Shown here: positions 55,101 through 64,000 of the stretch, in pieces | How positions within the stretch are numbered: the stretch's first letter is position 1 | Layout: each line of letters begins with the position of its first letter | NCBI GenBank assembly: GCA_019137255.1 | Contig: WPDH01000082.1 | Span: 62,001 to 126,000 of the forward strand | DNA: 64,000 nt | Reading direction: 5' to 3' | Source: Corinectria fuckeliana | Taxonomy: Eukaryota > Ascomycota > Sordariomycetes > Hypocreales > Nectriaceae | Made by a program: the position numbers and the translations under genes | The notes under the pieces: generated by a model | Told to the model about the DNA's origin: nothing | The model's database searches: none | Seen by the model: only the letters and a program-made list of their open reading frames with translations

Positions 55101-57782
55101 GTATGCGGGTGTACGATCAAGGCGGGGAACAAGGAGCAGGCCAAAATGGCGGAGGAGGATGTCTTTTGACGATGTCTGAGGTGAGAAAAGAGGAGGAACA
55201 CGACAACCGCGAAGGGAAGGGGAGGAGGAGGGGAAGTAATATCTACAACAGTTGCCTCCTCTCCGTGTCTGTCTACTGTCCCTGTTGCACGACTCACCGA
55301 CCGACCACCTGGTGCGACAGAGCGAGCAACCACCTACATAGTAAGCTCCCTAGTTATTTTAGTCCAAGGAGGAAGAGGAAGACGAAGAAAAATTTAAAGA
55401 GCTCACGCGTTTCCCCACCGATAATGGTAGCGTCATGACGAGACGGGATACGTTAGCCACCTCCAGCCCGCCTGGTCCAATCCGCCAGCGACGATGCGAC
55501 GGGGCCGCGTCTGCAAAGGTCCCTGCGCGCCGGGGGATCTCGATGCTACGCTCTGCGCTAGGACCGGGAGGCAAGCCGCCAGAATTGGGGGGTCACAAGA
55601 AGAGGTCAAGTGGTCCATTGTGAGCTTGGAGGGGGGGGGGGCTGGTGGGAAGATAAGCTCCGGGGGTTGTCGGTGAGAGGGAATGAAGTTGAACATGCAT
55701 GTAATGATGACTTCGCGATGAGCATTGAGTGGAAGTCCTGGTATTTCTGAGGGCCTATGTATTTTATCTGCGCGATTCGTATCGTATCGCATCAAAGTCC
55801 ATCGTAATGCCATCATCCCATCTCGTCCACACCACACAAAGCCCTTGTCTCGAGGATGGTGTACATAACCGGCACTGCACAGCACACACACTGCACACAC
55901 ACTGCACAGACGATGTAGGGCGAACCGGTGGAGAGAGACACAGAGAAGAAAGATAAGAGGCTCGAGATATTCTGCTCTGCCTTTTCCTTCACACCCTCTT
56001 TTCCAGACGACCGCCTCCCTCTGCTTGCTTGCGCCACAGCCAGCCAGCTTCTCTTCCCCTCAACCATCCCACGCTTTTTCTTTCCTTCTCACTTCTCACT
56101 TCCCTGTCGGCCGAGCTGCCTCTTTCAACCCCAACCCCAACTCACCGAGCATCACTCGATGGACCCCTACTCCGGGATCAAGCGGGATTAAGCGACAAAT
56201 GGTGGAGGCGTCCCGTGGTGGGCTGGTTCTGTCGTGACCCTGTCGACGCCGGGAGACGATGGAGGAAGTAGCACGCCATCTTGGCTGGTCGGGTGTCGTC
56301 TGTCTGCCTGTTCGTTTTGGGTCCATTGTCTGTCTCGTTGCAAGTTGGTGGTCCTCGTGGTGAGACTCCCCCCCCCCACCACCACATCTAATTGGTACCT
56401 ACACGCTTCAGACCTCTTATATGTTTCTCCTTCGCCTCATACCGTGATTACTCGGCATCGTGAATCGGCTTCCCCGCCCTGCTGCTTGCTGGTAAGAAAC
56501 TCAGATCAGCAAGCTCCTCTTTTACCTTTCCACATGGCCCCGTTCGACGCCAGAGACTGGATGACGGGATCCTGGCCACCATCTCTTTCTCTCTCTGCGA
56601 CAGCATTCTTAGAACACAGTATATCTCGTACAGTGGAGTAAACAAGTTCAAACTATAAACGTAATCATGGAACCCCCACTGCAGCTTCTTTACCCTAATT
56701 TCCCCATTCCTCATCCCCCATCTCTCATCTCTCATCTCTCATCTCTCATCCCCCATTCCCCCATGAGCTGCTTTACCCCAAGCACGCACTAGCAATGCCC
56801 GTCCGCCCGCCCGCCTTGTCGCGTCAGTGTCAGTGTCAGTGTCAGTGTCAGTGTCAGTGTCAGTGTCAGTGTCAGTGTCAGTGTCAGTGTCAGTGTCAGT
56901 GTCAGTGCCATGACCGGCGCCGTGGAGCTGGAATGAACATGTCCCAGGTATTGTTCTCACGCCCTTTCCAGCCCCGTCAACCAGTCAGCGTCCAAAGGCA
57001 ACCCTCCCCGAAGAAAGAAGAGGACAATGAGACGAGAGCAGAGGAAACTCCAACAAGATGCGGCTCCAACTCCGTTCCTGGAAAAATCCCCCGCCAAATG
57101 CCCTGTCACGTCAGACCACTTAAACCGTCACATCCACTCGACGTGTAATCTATCTATTCCGTTCCAGGCCATCAACTCGTCCGTTCTTTCCGGAGTCTTC
57201 AAGGTTTCGCCTCCCTGGATAGTAGTAAGTCTAAAAGCCCTTCAAGAGTCCAATTCGCTTCAAGGTTTCCGCCATTGTCAGCTACTAGTACTTAGTACTT
57301 GAGACATGAGTGAAAAACGAGGGAAAGGCCGTTCTTCAACTGGCAGTTGCATGCCCCTCTCCTTTCCGGTCTCGTCTTTCCCCTTTCGTCGGTCCTCATC
57401 TATATCTCCAGTGACTGTTAGCAGCATCACCAGCCGGCCCCTCCTCCTTCTTCGTCGTCGGCGACTAAGAGTCCTTGTTACCTGTCACTTTCTCCTCCAG
57501 TCTCCTCTCCAAGCCACCCTCCGCGACGAGACTCGTATCGCATCACATCTCGGTATAGCTCCCCGCGGCAACACGTACAAATAGAAACAGAAGATCAGTT
57601 GCCTGCCCTCCCGATTGTACGCCCCACTTTCTACTAGGTCCTTCTACGTGCCTTCTTGTGTTGCGCTGCGCCGCTTCGAGAATCGTTGTCCAGATTTCTT
57701 CGTATCTTCCCGCTTCATTCCTAAATACGCAACGCCTGGCGATATATACCGAGCGGAAAAGGCGCGCAAGAATCGGGTGCCA
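55101..57782. other. Gene-free 2.7 kb rich in simple repeats
   Basis: No supported gene. It holds G- and C-runs, CTCATCT words at about 56716-56748, and the CAGTGT array annotated separately. The right part is the leader of the methyltransferase gene. Confidence 0.45.
56824..56907. repeat. (CAGTGT)14 microsatellite
   Basis: Fourteen near-perfect hexamers, 84 bp. The open frames across it (Gln-Cys or Thr-Asp repeats) are artefacts of the array. Confidence 0.9.
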
Positions 57783-59314
57783 ATGGGTACCTCGGAGGGC
57801 AAGCCAAGTCCCAGGGCGAGTCCCAAGAGCAGCCCCAAGAGCAGCCCACGGAGCGAGGACAAGTCGAGTCCTGTCGCCCAAGGTAAGGAAGGAATGGAAC
57901 CTATGGCAAACGGAACACCACGATATATCGGCGCAGATAGACTTGACGCACGGCTGACTCGTGTGCAACAAGAGCAATCTCCCAGCCATGACACAGAACA
58001 CGACGACGATCAGCCCCCCACCCCCGCTAATGGCCTCTTACACGGCGACGCCCTCATCGAAGCTGGCGGCAGCGATGAGGACGGCGAGTTCTCGGCCAGC
58101 GAGTTCGACGCCGAATCCGTCGCCAGCAGCTCCGACTCGGCCTCGCTCAGCTCTAGCATCTACGAGCATAGCTACGAAAACGGGCGCCGCTACCACCGCT
58201 ACCGGCACGGTCGCTACCCAATTCCCAACGACGAGACCGAGCAGAACCGCGAGGACATGCTGCACGCCATGATGTTGGAGGCTACCGACGGAAGGCTGTT
58301 CTTTGCGCCCATCGACGAGCATCCGCAGAAGATTGTGGATCTGGGCACGGGGACGGGACTATGGGCCATTGAGGGTATTCTCCATCTTGCCCCTGATGCT
58401 TTCTGACGCCTTCAGGGAAAATGTTTGGGCTGACTTGGACATGGTGGGCTTGCAGTAGGAGACAAGTACCCCAGTGCAGAAGTGCTGGGACTAGATCTCA
58501 GTCCCATCCAGCCAGTCTGGGTGCCCCAAAACGTCAAGCAAGTCTACGGCCACCGGGATAGTACGCCCGGAGCACTCAGAACTATCACTGACTTGCGGCT
58601 CTAGATTCCTCGTCGACGACGTGGAAGACGAGTGGCTCAACGGCGACGACTTCGACTTCGTCCACCTCCGCAACATGATCCCCATTCTCAAGTCCCCCGT
58701 GGGTCTCCTCAAGCAAGCATTAGCGTACATGTCCTCCCTTCTTCCTACACCTGTTCCTCCATCTAACGTCTGTCAAAGCCACATGAGGCCCGGTGCCTGG
58801 ATCGAGCTGCAGGACGTCGACGGCCAAGTCCACACCGACGACGACTCTGTCCCCGAGGACTGGCCCATCAAGCGCTTCACCGAACACCTCCTCGAAGCCT
58901 TCGCCCAGTTCGGCACCAACGCGCACGCCGCCGTCTTCGGCGCCCAGTACCTTGCCGAGGCGGGCTTCGTCAACATCCAGCACAACTACATCAAGCTGCC
59001 CTACGGCACGTGGCCGCGCGATAAGTAAGAAGCCCCCTCCTCCCCAACGCGTCGAGAAAAGGGACAAGGGACAATGGAGGGGAGTTAACGCGGGGGACTT
59101 TAGGCTGATGCGCCTCGTCGGCATGTACTACCGTACCGCGTGCGAGGAGTTCTTCCCAGCCGTCGGCGCCGTGCACTTCCCGCAGATGGGCTGGGATAAG
59201 GCCGAGATGGAGGTGTTTTTCGCCGAGTGTCGCCAGTCGATGCGGGATCCCAATGTCCACGCCTACGGCAAGATGCACTTCTGGAGCGGGCAGAAGCCGC
59301 TGGACGTCGAATAG
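57783..59314 (+). CDS. LaeA-like SAM-dependent methyltransferase
   Basis: Five exons, 57783-58374, 58456-58537, 58605-58724, 58779-59024 and 59104-59314, give 416 residues. An Asp/Ser-rich N-terminus (1-125) leads to the fungal LaeA-type entry SYENGRRYHRYRHGRYPIPN, then SAM motif I VDLGTGTGLWAIE (about 186-198), motif II EVLGLDLSPIQP, DFDFVHLRNM, and motif III HMRPGAWIELQD. The C-terminus ends KPLDVE. Intron 2 has a GC donor (AA|GCAAGT), required to join VPQNVK with FLVDDVEDEW. Intron 3 (54 nt) is in frame without stops and is inferred from QALAHMRPGAW. The family includes LaeA, the global regulator of secondary metabolism, but most members have other roles; orthology to LaeA is not claimed. 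Confidence 0.85.
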
Positions 59315-59669
59315 GCTGACCAGCCTTACCGTCGTCTTTCGTTGTCTTGGTGTTGTAGGCTAAATTGCCTTTGGGATACTGCCTTTGCTGGGGCAGGCTT
59401 TTGTTACTTGGGGCATGGAGTTGATGAGCGTGCTCCGTCCCCCTTATTCCAAGGATCGTTGCGTGGGATGCAGCACGAAAAAGGAGGTTATAGTGTGGCA
59501 ATGGGCATGCCTTTCACGAATGACGAGCTATTCACACAACTGCATGTGCCGATCATCCAAATGCTGGATTTTGTACGCCGTTCAAAAGCCCTTTTTGAAT
59601 TACAACGACGGCCCATCCGTCCCATCCGTCCCATCCTTCGCACCCGCCATTTCCCCGTCCGCCATTCCA
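59315..59669. other. Convergent intergenic region
   Basis: 3' ends of the methyltransferase and ESF1 genes. CCATCCGTCC is repeated just past the ESF1 stop. Confidence 0.5.
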
Positions 59670-61799
59670 TCACCTCCGTCCCTTCTTGGCCTTCTTCGGC
59701 CGCGGCGCCTCCGACTCCTCGTCGCCAGCCCTGCGCTTCTTGCGGCCCTCCCTCAGCAGCTTCTTCATGCCGTCGGTGGCCTTGAACTTGGGGTTGCTGG
59801 GGTCGATGGCGTACTCGTGGCTGTCGAAGACAGCCTTGAACCGTTCGTCGCCCACGTCCAGCTCGAAGTCCTCCTGCAGCCCGCCGCGCGACGCCTTGTC
59901 CTTGTCGCGGGCCTCGGCGCGCTTCTTGGCCTTGCCCTTCTTGGCCGCGCGCTTCTGCGCCCGCAGAATCTCGTTCATGTCGAAGTGGTCCAGGTGCGCC
60001 GCCTGGTCGCCGTCGGCCGCGTCGTCGGCGAGCACCTTGGCGAGCTGCTCATTTTCGGCCGCGGATGCGGCTTCGGCGGCGAGGCGTGCTTCGCGCTTCT
60101 TGCGCCGCTCCTCCTTGCGCACTGAGGCCTTGGATGCGGGTGCGGGCTCGGCGGCTGTGAAGAAGGGGTCGTCGAAGCCGAGGTCGTCGCCCTCTGCCGC
60201 GGAAGCCGCCTCCTCGACCTCGACCTCGACATCCTCGGCGTCAACGTCCTCGGCGTCCGAGCTATCAGAGTCATCAGAGCCCTTGCCTTCGCGCTTGGCT
60301 CGAGCCTGTTGGCGCTTCTTCTCCTTGCGTTCCTTCTCCTTCCGCACGTACTTCTCAATCGTAGTCTCCTCCTTCTCGTCTTTCTTCACTGCGCCCCCCG
60401 ATAGAGCAGGTGTAAATGTGATTTGCATATCTCCCACGGCTGCAGATTTGGAGGCCTTGGCGAGTGGCTCGTCTCCCAGTCCAAGGGCTGCTCGCATCTT
60501 CTGTCGCGCTAGCTCCTTCTTGGACAGCTTGGGCGCATCGTCTCCGACTTCCTCTTCGGGTTCCCCTGCTACTGATTGCTCGTCTTCGCTGTCGCTGGCG
60601 AGATAGGCGCGTAGATCGTTTTCTTCGATCTGGGCTCGGCTTCCACTGAATGCGCGGTTGATGGACTCCTTTCGCGAATACTCGTCCGGGTGCATGTCCC
60701 AGGTGAGCTTGACCTTGGAGCTCTGCAGGGCGTTGGTCACGAAGTCAACCGGCTGGTACGAATCGGGGATCTTGTCGCACTCGTCGCGGGCCTCGTCGTC
60801 GAACGTGACGTCGTTGGGGACGAACCGTAGGTCAAGAAAGTTGGAGGATGCTTGATATTCTCGTCCGTCGGTGGCCTCGTAGATCTGTTGCGCGACCTCG
60901 GGGCTCGAGCAAACCATGATTGCGTAGTAGTATCGAAGTCGATCGAGCTGGTAAGACCGTAGCGCATCGCTGTCGAAGTCCTGGTCGTCGCCCTCCTGGA
61001 GCAAATCGTTTTTGATCTTGTCGTCCTCGTTTTCGCTATCCGAGCCGCTATCCTCATCTGCGTCGTCGTCCGACTCGTTGCGCGCCGCGCTCTTGAAAAG
61101 GGCCTTGGGGGGGCCCTCGACCTCCTCCTGCTGCATGCGCTCCTTGCCAAACTCGCTGGGGAAGACGGACACCTTGTCGATTCTACCGCCGCTTGTCGGG
61201 ATGAAGCTGGAGAACAAGGCCATCAGGTCGGCCGCCTTGACGTGGTCCCAGTCGAGGTTGACGATGGCGACGCGGTTGGTGGCCTCTCCCGTTTCGGCGT
61301 CGGCTTGCTCGTCCTGGAACCTTTGCATGTCGCCCACGGCCTGGATATCGATACGGCCTTCCACCTCGCCCGAGTCGGAATCGGAGTCGGAGTCGGATTC
61401 TGAGGAGAAGCCGCCGCCTCTCGCCGGGTCGAGTTGTGCGTGGGCGGCACGGAGCTCCCGTTGAACCACCTCGTCGTCGTCCACCTCGAGTTCCTCGTCG
61501 TCCGGACCCTTTTTCTCGTCCTCGTCCTCGCCCTCGTCATCATCGTCGCCCTCTTCCCGGTACAGCCTCTGCAGTGCCTTTTTCTTGGAATCGGACTTTA
61601 GTTTCCGGCCGTATCGGTCGACCTTGGCCGTAGCAGTGAACTCGTCGTCCTTGAGCATCCGGGAGAATCGCTTGTCGATTGTGGTCTTGGCCGCCTTCTT
61701 GGAAGGCAGCCTGTAGCGAGGATCGCTCTCGAAGCTGGCGAACCGCTCATCGCTGATGCGGGCTGAGGACGGGCCTCCCTTCTTCTTGGAGTTCTTCAT
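59670..61799 (-). CDS. esf1: ESF1, pre-rRNA processing factor
   Basis: Single-exon gene for 709 residues. The N-terminus has DERFASFESDPRYRLP and IDKRFSRML, diagnostic of ESF1. The RNA-recognition-like core holds VAIVNLDWDHVKAADLMALF, KVSVFPSEFGKERM, LDRLRYYYAIM and FLDLRFVPND. Long acidic and Lys-rich segments follow. The C-terminal NUC153 box (DERFKAVFDSHEYAIDPSNP, then KFKATDGMKKLL, about 650-690) is intact. Nucleolar ESF1 is part of the 90S/SSU processome for 18S rRNA. The start at 61799 gives the conserved opening MKNSKKKGG; the in-frame extension upstream is not conserved-looking. No introns are needed. Confidence 0.95.
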   Translation of the reverse strand: MKNSKKKGGPSSARISDERFASFESDPRYRLPSKKAAKTTIDKRFSRMLKDDEFTATAKVDRYGRKLKSDSKKKALQRLYREEGDDDDEGEDEDEKKGPDDEELEVDDDEVVQRELRAAHAQLDPARGGGFSSESDSDSDSDSGEVEGRIDIQAVGDMQRFQDEQADAETGEATNRVAIVNLDWDHVKAADLMALFSSFIPTSGGRIDKVSVFPSEFGKERMQQEEVEGPPKALFKSAARNESDDDADEDSGSDSENEDDKIKNDLLQEGDDQDFDSDALRSYQLDRLRYYYAIMVCSSPEVAQQIYEATDGREYQASSNFLDLRFVPNDVTFDDEARDECDKIPDSYQPVDFVTNALQSSKVKLTWDMHPDEYSRKESINRAFSGSRAQIEENDLRAYLASDSEDEQSVAGEPEEEVGDDAPKLSKKELARQKMRAALGLGDEPLAKASKSAAVGDMQITFTPALSGGAVKKDEKEETTIEKYVRKEKERKEKKRQQARAKREGKGSDDSDSSDAEDVDAEDVEVEVEEAASAAEGDDLGFDDPFFTAAEPAPASKASVRKEERRKKREARLAAEAASAAENEQLAKVLADDAADGDQAAHLDHFDMNEILRAQKRAAKKGKAKKRAEARDKDKASRGGLQEDFELDVGDERFKAVFDSHEYAIDPSNPKFKATDGMKKLLREGRKKRRAGDEESEAPRPKKAKKGRR

Positions 61800-62112
61800 G
61801 GTTTGGCTGTGCGACGTACTAGTAGTAGTGATGATGACTCGGCCTGGCGACAGTTTCGGCAAGCTTCTGGAGGGGCAGAAAACAATTTTTTGGCGGTGAG
61901 ACCTTTCTGCCCAGGGCGGTGAATTCTGCCATTGAATGTGGTGGGGCTGCTTTTGAAGATCAACTAAGACTCTAAGAAGCGTCAAGTATCTAGGCTAGCA
62001 TACGGTGTCTTTCGTTTTGTACTGATGCCTTTGTCTCTAAATCCATCACCTTTTTCTTTTCTTTTCATTTTAAAGCCGTGATCATTCTCCATTAATCCCC
62101 AAGACAGTCATA
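61800..62112. other. ESF1 promoter region
   Basis: Short gene-free segment; no gene seen. Confidence 0.45.
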
Positions 62113-62986
62113 CTACCGTTCGATCTTAGACGGCCCTCCGATAATGATGTCTCCCGTTGGCGTTGGATCGCGTGTGACGCCTGGATTTCCAACTTGGCAT
62201 TCGTTAAGCCCAGTATTGGCTTGAGCCCTAGCTCTAGCCTCCATAGCAATAGTCTGTTCAGCCTCCAGTTGGTATATTTCCCATGCTATAGCGATAAGTA
62301 CCATACCTTCAATACAATAGACGCCGCTGCACACGTTAATCGTCCGTCTCTAAACGGTTGGCGTTGCGTGTGCTTACCAGCAAACGACTCCTCCGGCCCA
62401 TGAAGCGTTGTACATTTTGCAAAGTACGAGTTTGTTGCCGTGCGGGACACACTCTGGCAGCCGTTGATTCCCCAACATAGGCACGAACTTGACCTGCACC
62501 GCGATGAGGATGGCCCAGATGCCAGCGAACACCATGTAGACAGGCAGCCAGAAGTGAAGTATCGTCAGTCTCCACGAAGGGGCCCCGCAGCACCCTCCCT
62601 CGCGAAAACGTCCATCTAAGCCTCTAGAGAGGAGTCCACAGTGTCCTATCCCGATACTTGCATTGAAGAACATGCCCAAGACCGTCTGAGCTATCGCGTC
62701 AAAGAAAGATGCAAGGGACTGGGATGTGGGGGTCTTTTCATACCATGGTTATTTGAGATATCAGGATGGCCCGAGCCGAGGCCGGAAAGCTGATCTTGAT
62801 GGATCCCTTGCCATGTTCGCCCATCTCTCCATCTGATAGGGTCAGGAGAATGAAACAGAGCACGACTATGTCAAGCGCGATGGCGATGACAGTGATCGAG
62901 GCAGATGCCCGGCCGAGGGGGCGCAAGCACCACGGAGGTCTGACAGCGGGTACGGTGCCGTTATGGCGGTCGTAGTTGTAAGCCAT
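62113..62986 (-). CDS. Four-helix membrane protein, function unknown
   Basis: Three exons, 62986-62744, 62685-62378 and 62326-62113, give 254 residues. Hydrophobic segments lie at about 25-48 (SITVIAIALDIVVLCFILLT), 67-92 (ILISQITMTVLGMFFN), 113-137 (LTILHFWLPVYMVFAGIWAI) and 180-200 (YCIEGMVLIAIAWEIYQ). The hydrophilic C-terminus ends in IIIGGPSKIER. The loop before helix 4 has several Cys. The layout is like MARVEL/tetraspan fungal membrane proteins, with no specific motif. Donors are GTATGA and GTAAGC; junctions keep frame. Start chosen as the Met before YNYDRHNG, since the upstream frame has no membrane or conserved content. Confidence 0.7.
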
Positions 62987-63443
62987 GACGTCCACTCTCG
63001 GTATTGGCCAGGGTCGAGACAGATTGAAAGCCAGGCTGAAAGACGCTGAAGTGGGATGCAGAATGAATTGGGAGCCTCGGAACGCTTGGCTTGCTGTGGC
63101 TGCAGGACTGCTGACGACTACCACTAGGTCATCTCAGAGACGTCTTCTCAGCCTGCTTGAGGCTGACAGAATGAACCGTTTAGCCAACCCCCGTTTGAAT
63201 CACGATTTAGCAGTCCGTACCGTCTACTTACACTTCTGTGAATACATAGGACGGTGCAGTGGCGTTCTGGGTGTCTTACAAGGACCCTCACCGCTGTCAC
63301 CAGTATTGCATACGCCCAGCTCTGGAAACACGCAAGACAAAGATACCGTGGATATTCCCAATATTCCAGCCATCTAAACCGTTTCTAGAACAAGTATTCG
63401 AGGCTCTCTAATTAACGTTACCCTGATGAACAAAGCCACAAGC
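62987..63443. other. Gene-free spacer
   Basis: Promoter side of the membrane-protein gene up to the terminal transposon. No gene seen. Confidence 0.45.
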
Positions 63444-63445
63444 TA

Positions 63446-63887
63446 CAGTGGTGTGCAAAAGTTCCGACAACTTAAAAAGCCCCACTTGTAGTACTTATTT
63501 TATTACTATATTTTAAATCTAGTTATAAAGGATGTAATACCTAATATAAAATACTTTAAAAATTACATTATATATTACTTTAGCTATTTACTACTCCTAT
63601 ATTTTTCTTTTAATTAAATACTTTATATATCTTATTTTATCTTTATTTTCTTTTTAGTAGTAAAAATTAAATAAGTAACTAAAAAAAGAGTATTTTATAA
63701 ATTAATAATTAAACTTATATAAATATACTTTAAATTCTAAATAAGCTATTTAGTAGATTTAGATCTAACTTAATATTAGTACTTTAAGAATACTAATATT
63801 ATTTATATAGATTATTTTATTACTATTTAAAAGCTGACCCTTTTGGTGTAAAATGGGCATATTGTCGGAACTTTTGCACGCCCACTG
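63446..63887. mobile_element. Tc1/mariner-type non-autonomous element, 442 bp
   Basis: Termini are inverted copies of CAGTGG(T/GC)GTGCAAAAG followed by TTCCGACAA. TA duplications flank it at 63444-63445 and 63888-63889. CAGTG ends and a TA target are typical of Tc1/mariner elements. The interior is almost pure A+T without an open frame, as expected of a RIP-altered internal-deletion derivative. Confidence 0.85.
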
Positions 63888-63889
63888 TA

Positions 63890-64000
63890 GTTGTGCAGCG
63901 GCGTTTGCGAATAGTGGCCTTGAAGATGGCGCTTCAATTGCGAAAACGGTACGTACTGCTTGCATACAGCCGCTAGTCCCACATGTGGGGCCGTCGGCCA
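63890..64000. other. Right edge of the window
   Basis: Gene-free; a gene could continue beyond the edge but none is visible. Confidence 0.4.

Noticed and set aside
56795..57148. Gln-Cys repeat protein
   Set aside because: It is a translation of the (CAGTGT)14 microsatellite, open in several frames on both strands.
57783..59314. Calling the methyltransferase true LaeA
   Set aside because: LaeA-like genes are numerous in these fungi and no orthology test is possible here; only the family is stated.

Overview
The window is nuclear DNA of a filamentous ascomycete (Pezizomycotina, most likely Sordariomycetes). The signs are short introns of about 45-80 nt with GTRNGY-type donors and CTAAC/CTGAC branch sites, GC-rich exons, a HET-domain gene, fungal-only families (LaeA-like methyltransferase, Tos4-type FHA protein, ESF1, Mpv17), and transposons reduced almost to pure A+T as repeat-induced point mutation (RIP) leaves them. 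The species cannot be fixed from the sequence alone. Splice sites were worked out by eye, keeping reading frame and family motifs intact across each junction.

Layout. 0.4-9.8 kb: a HET-domain gene, a CDK-activating-kinase-like kinase, and Listerin (ribosome quality control E3 ligase). 11.8-19.6 kb: a large repeat protein with a likely mitochondrial presequence, a small conserved protein and an FHA-domain nuclear protein. About 19.8-43.5 kb is gene-poor and looks accessory. It holds four tiny cysteine-rich paralogues, a small secreted protein, a truncated Zn2Cys6-type regulator relic beside a MITE, a sugar transporter, a seven-helix membrane protein, a frameshifted small gene between inverted low-complexity repeats, a nine-exon RecQ helicase, a 1.86-kb RIP-degraded pogo/Fot1-type transposon and a frameshifted kinase-like gene. 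44-48.2 kb: ubiquitin C-terminal hydrolase, Mpv17-family protein and glutathione S-transferase. 48.2-50.5 kb: a second full MITE copy and nothing else clear. 50.5-62.9 kb: a secreted cysteine-containing protein, a flavin monooxygenase, a small membrane protein, a LaeA-like methyltransferase, ESF1 and a four-helix membrane protein. The window closes with a 442-bp Tc1/mariner-type non-autonomous element.

The genes do not form one pathway. Housekeeping genes at both ends (Listerin, ESF1, UCH, Mpv17) flank the accessory block. The observation I rate highest is the cluster at 21.5-24.3 kb: four single-exon genes for proteins of 62-77 residues that share almost nothing but an identical seven-cysteine spacing beginning at residue 2. 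It looks like a locally duplicated, fast-diverging family of small metal-binding or disulfide proteins without a name I know. Other points of note are two GC-AG introns required by reading frame, a kinase lacking the catalytic-loop Asn, and a MITE lying exactly where the transcription factor relic stops.
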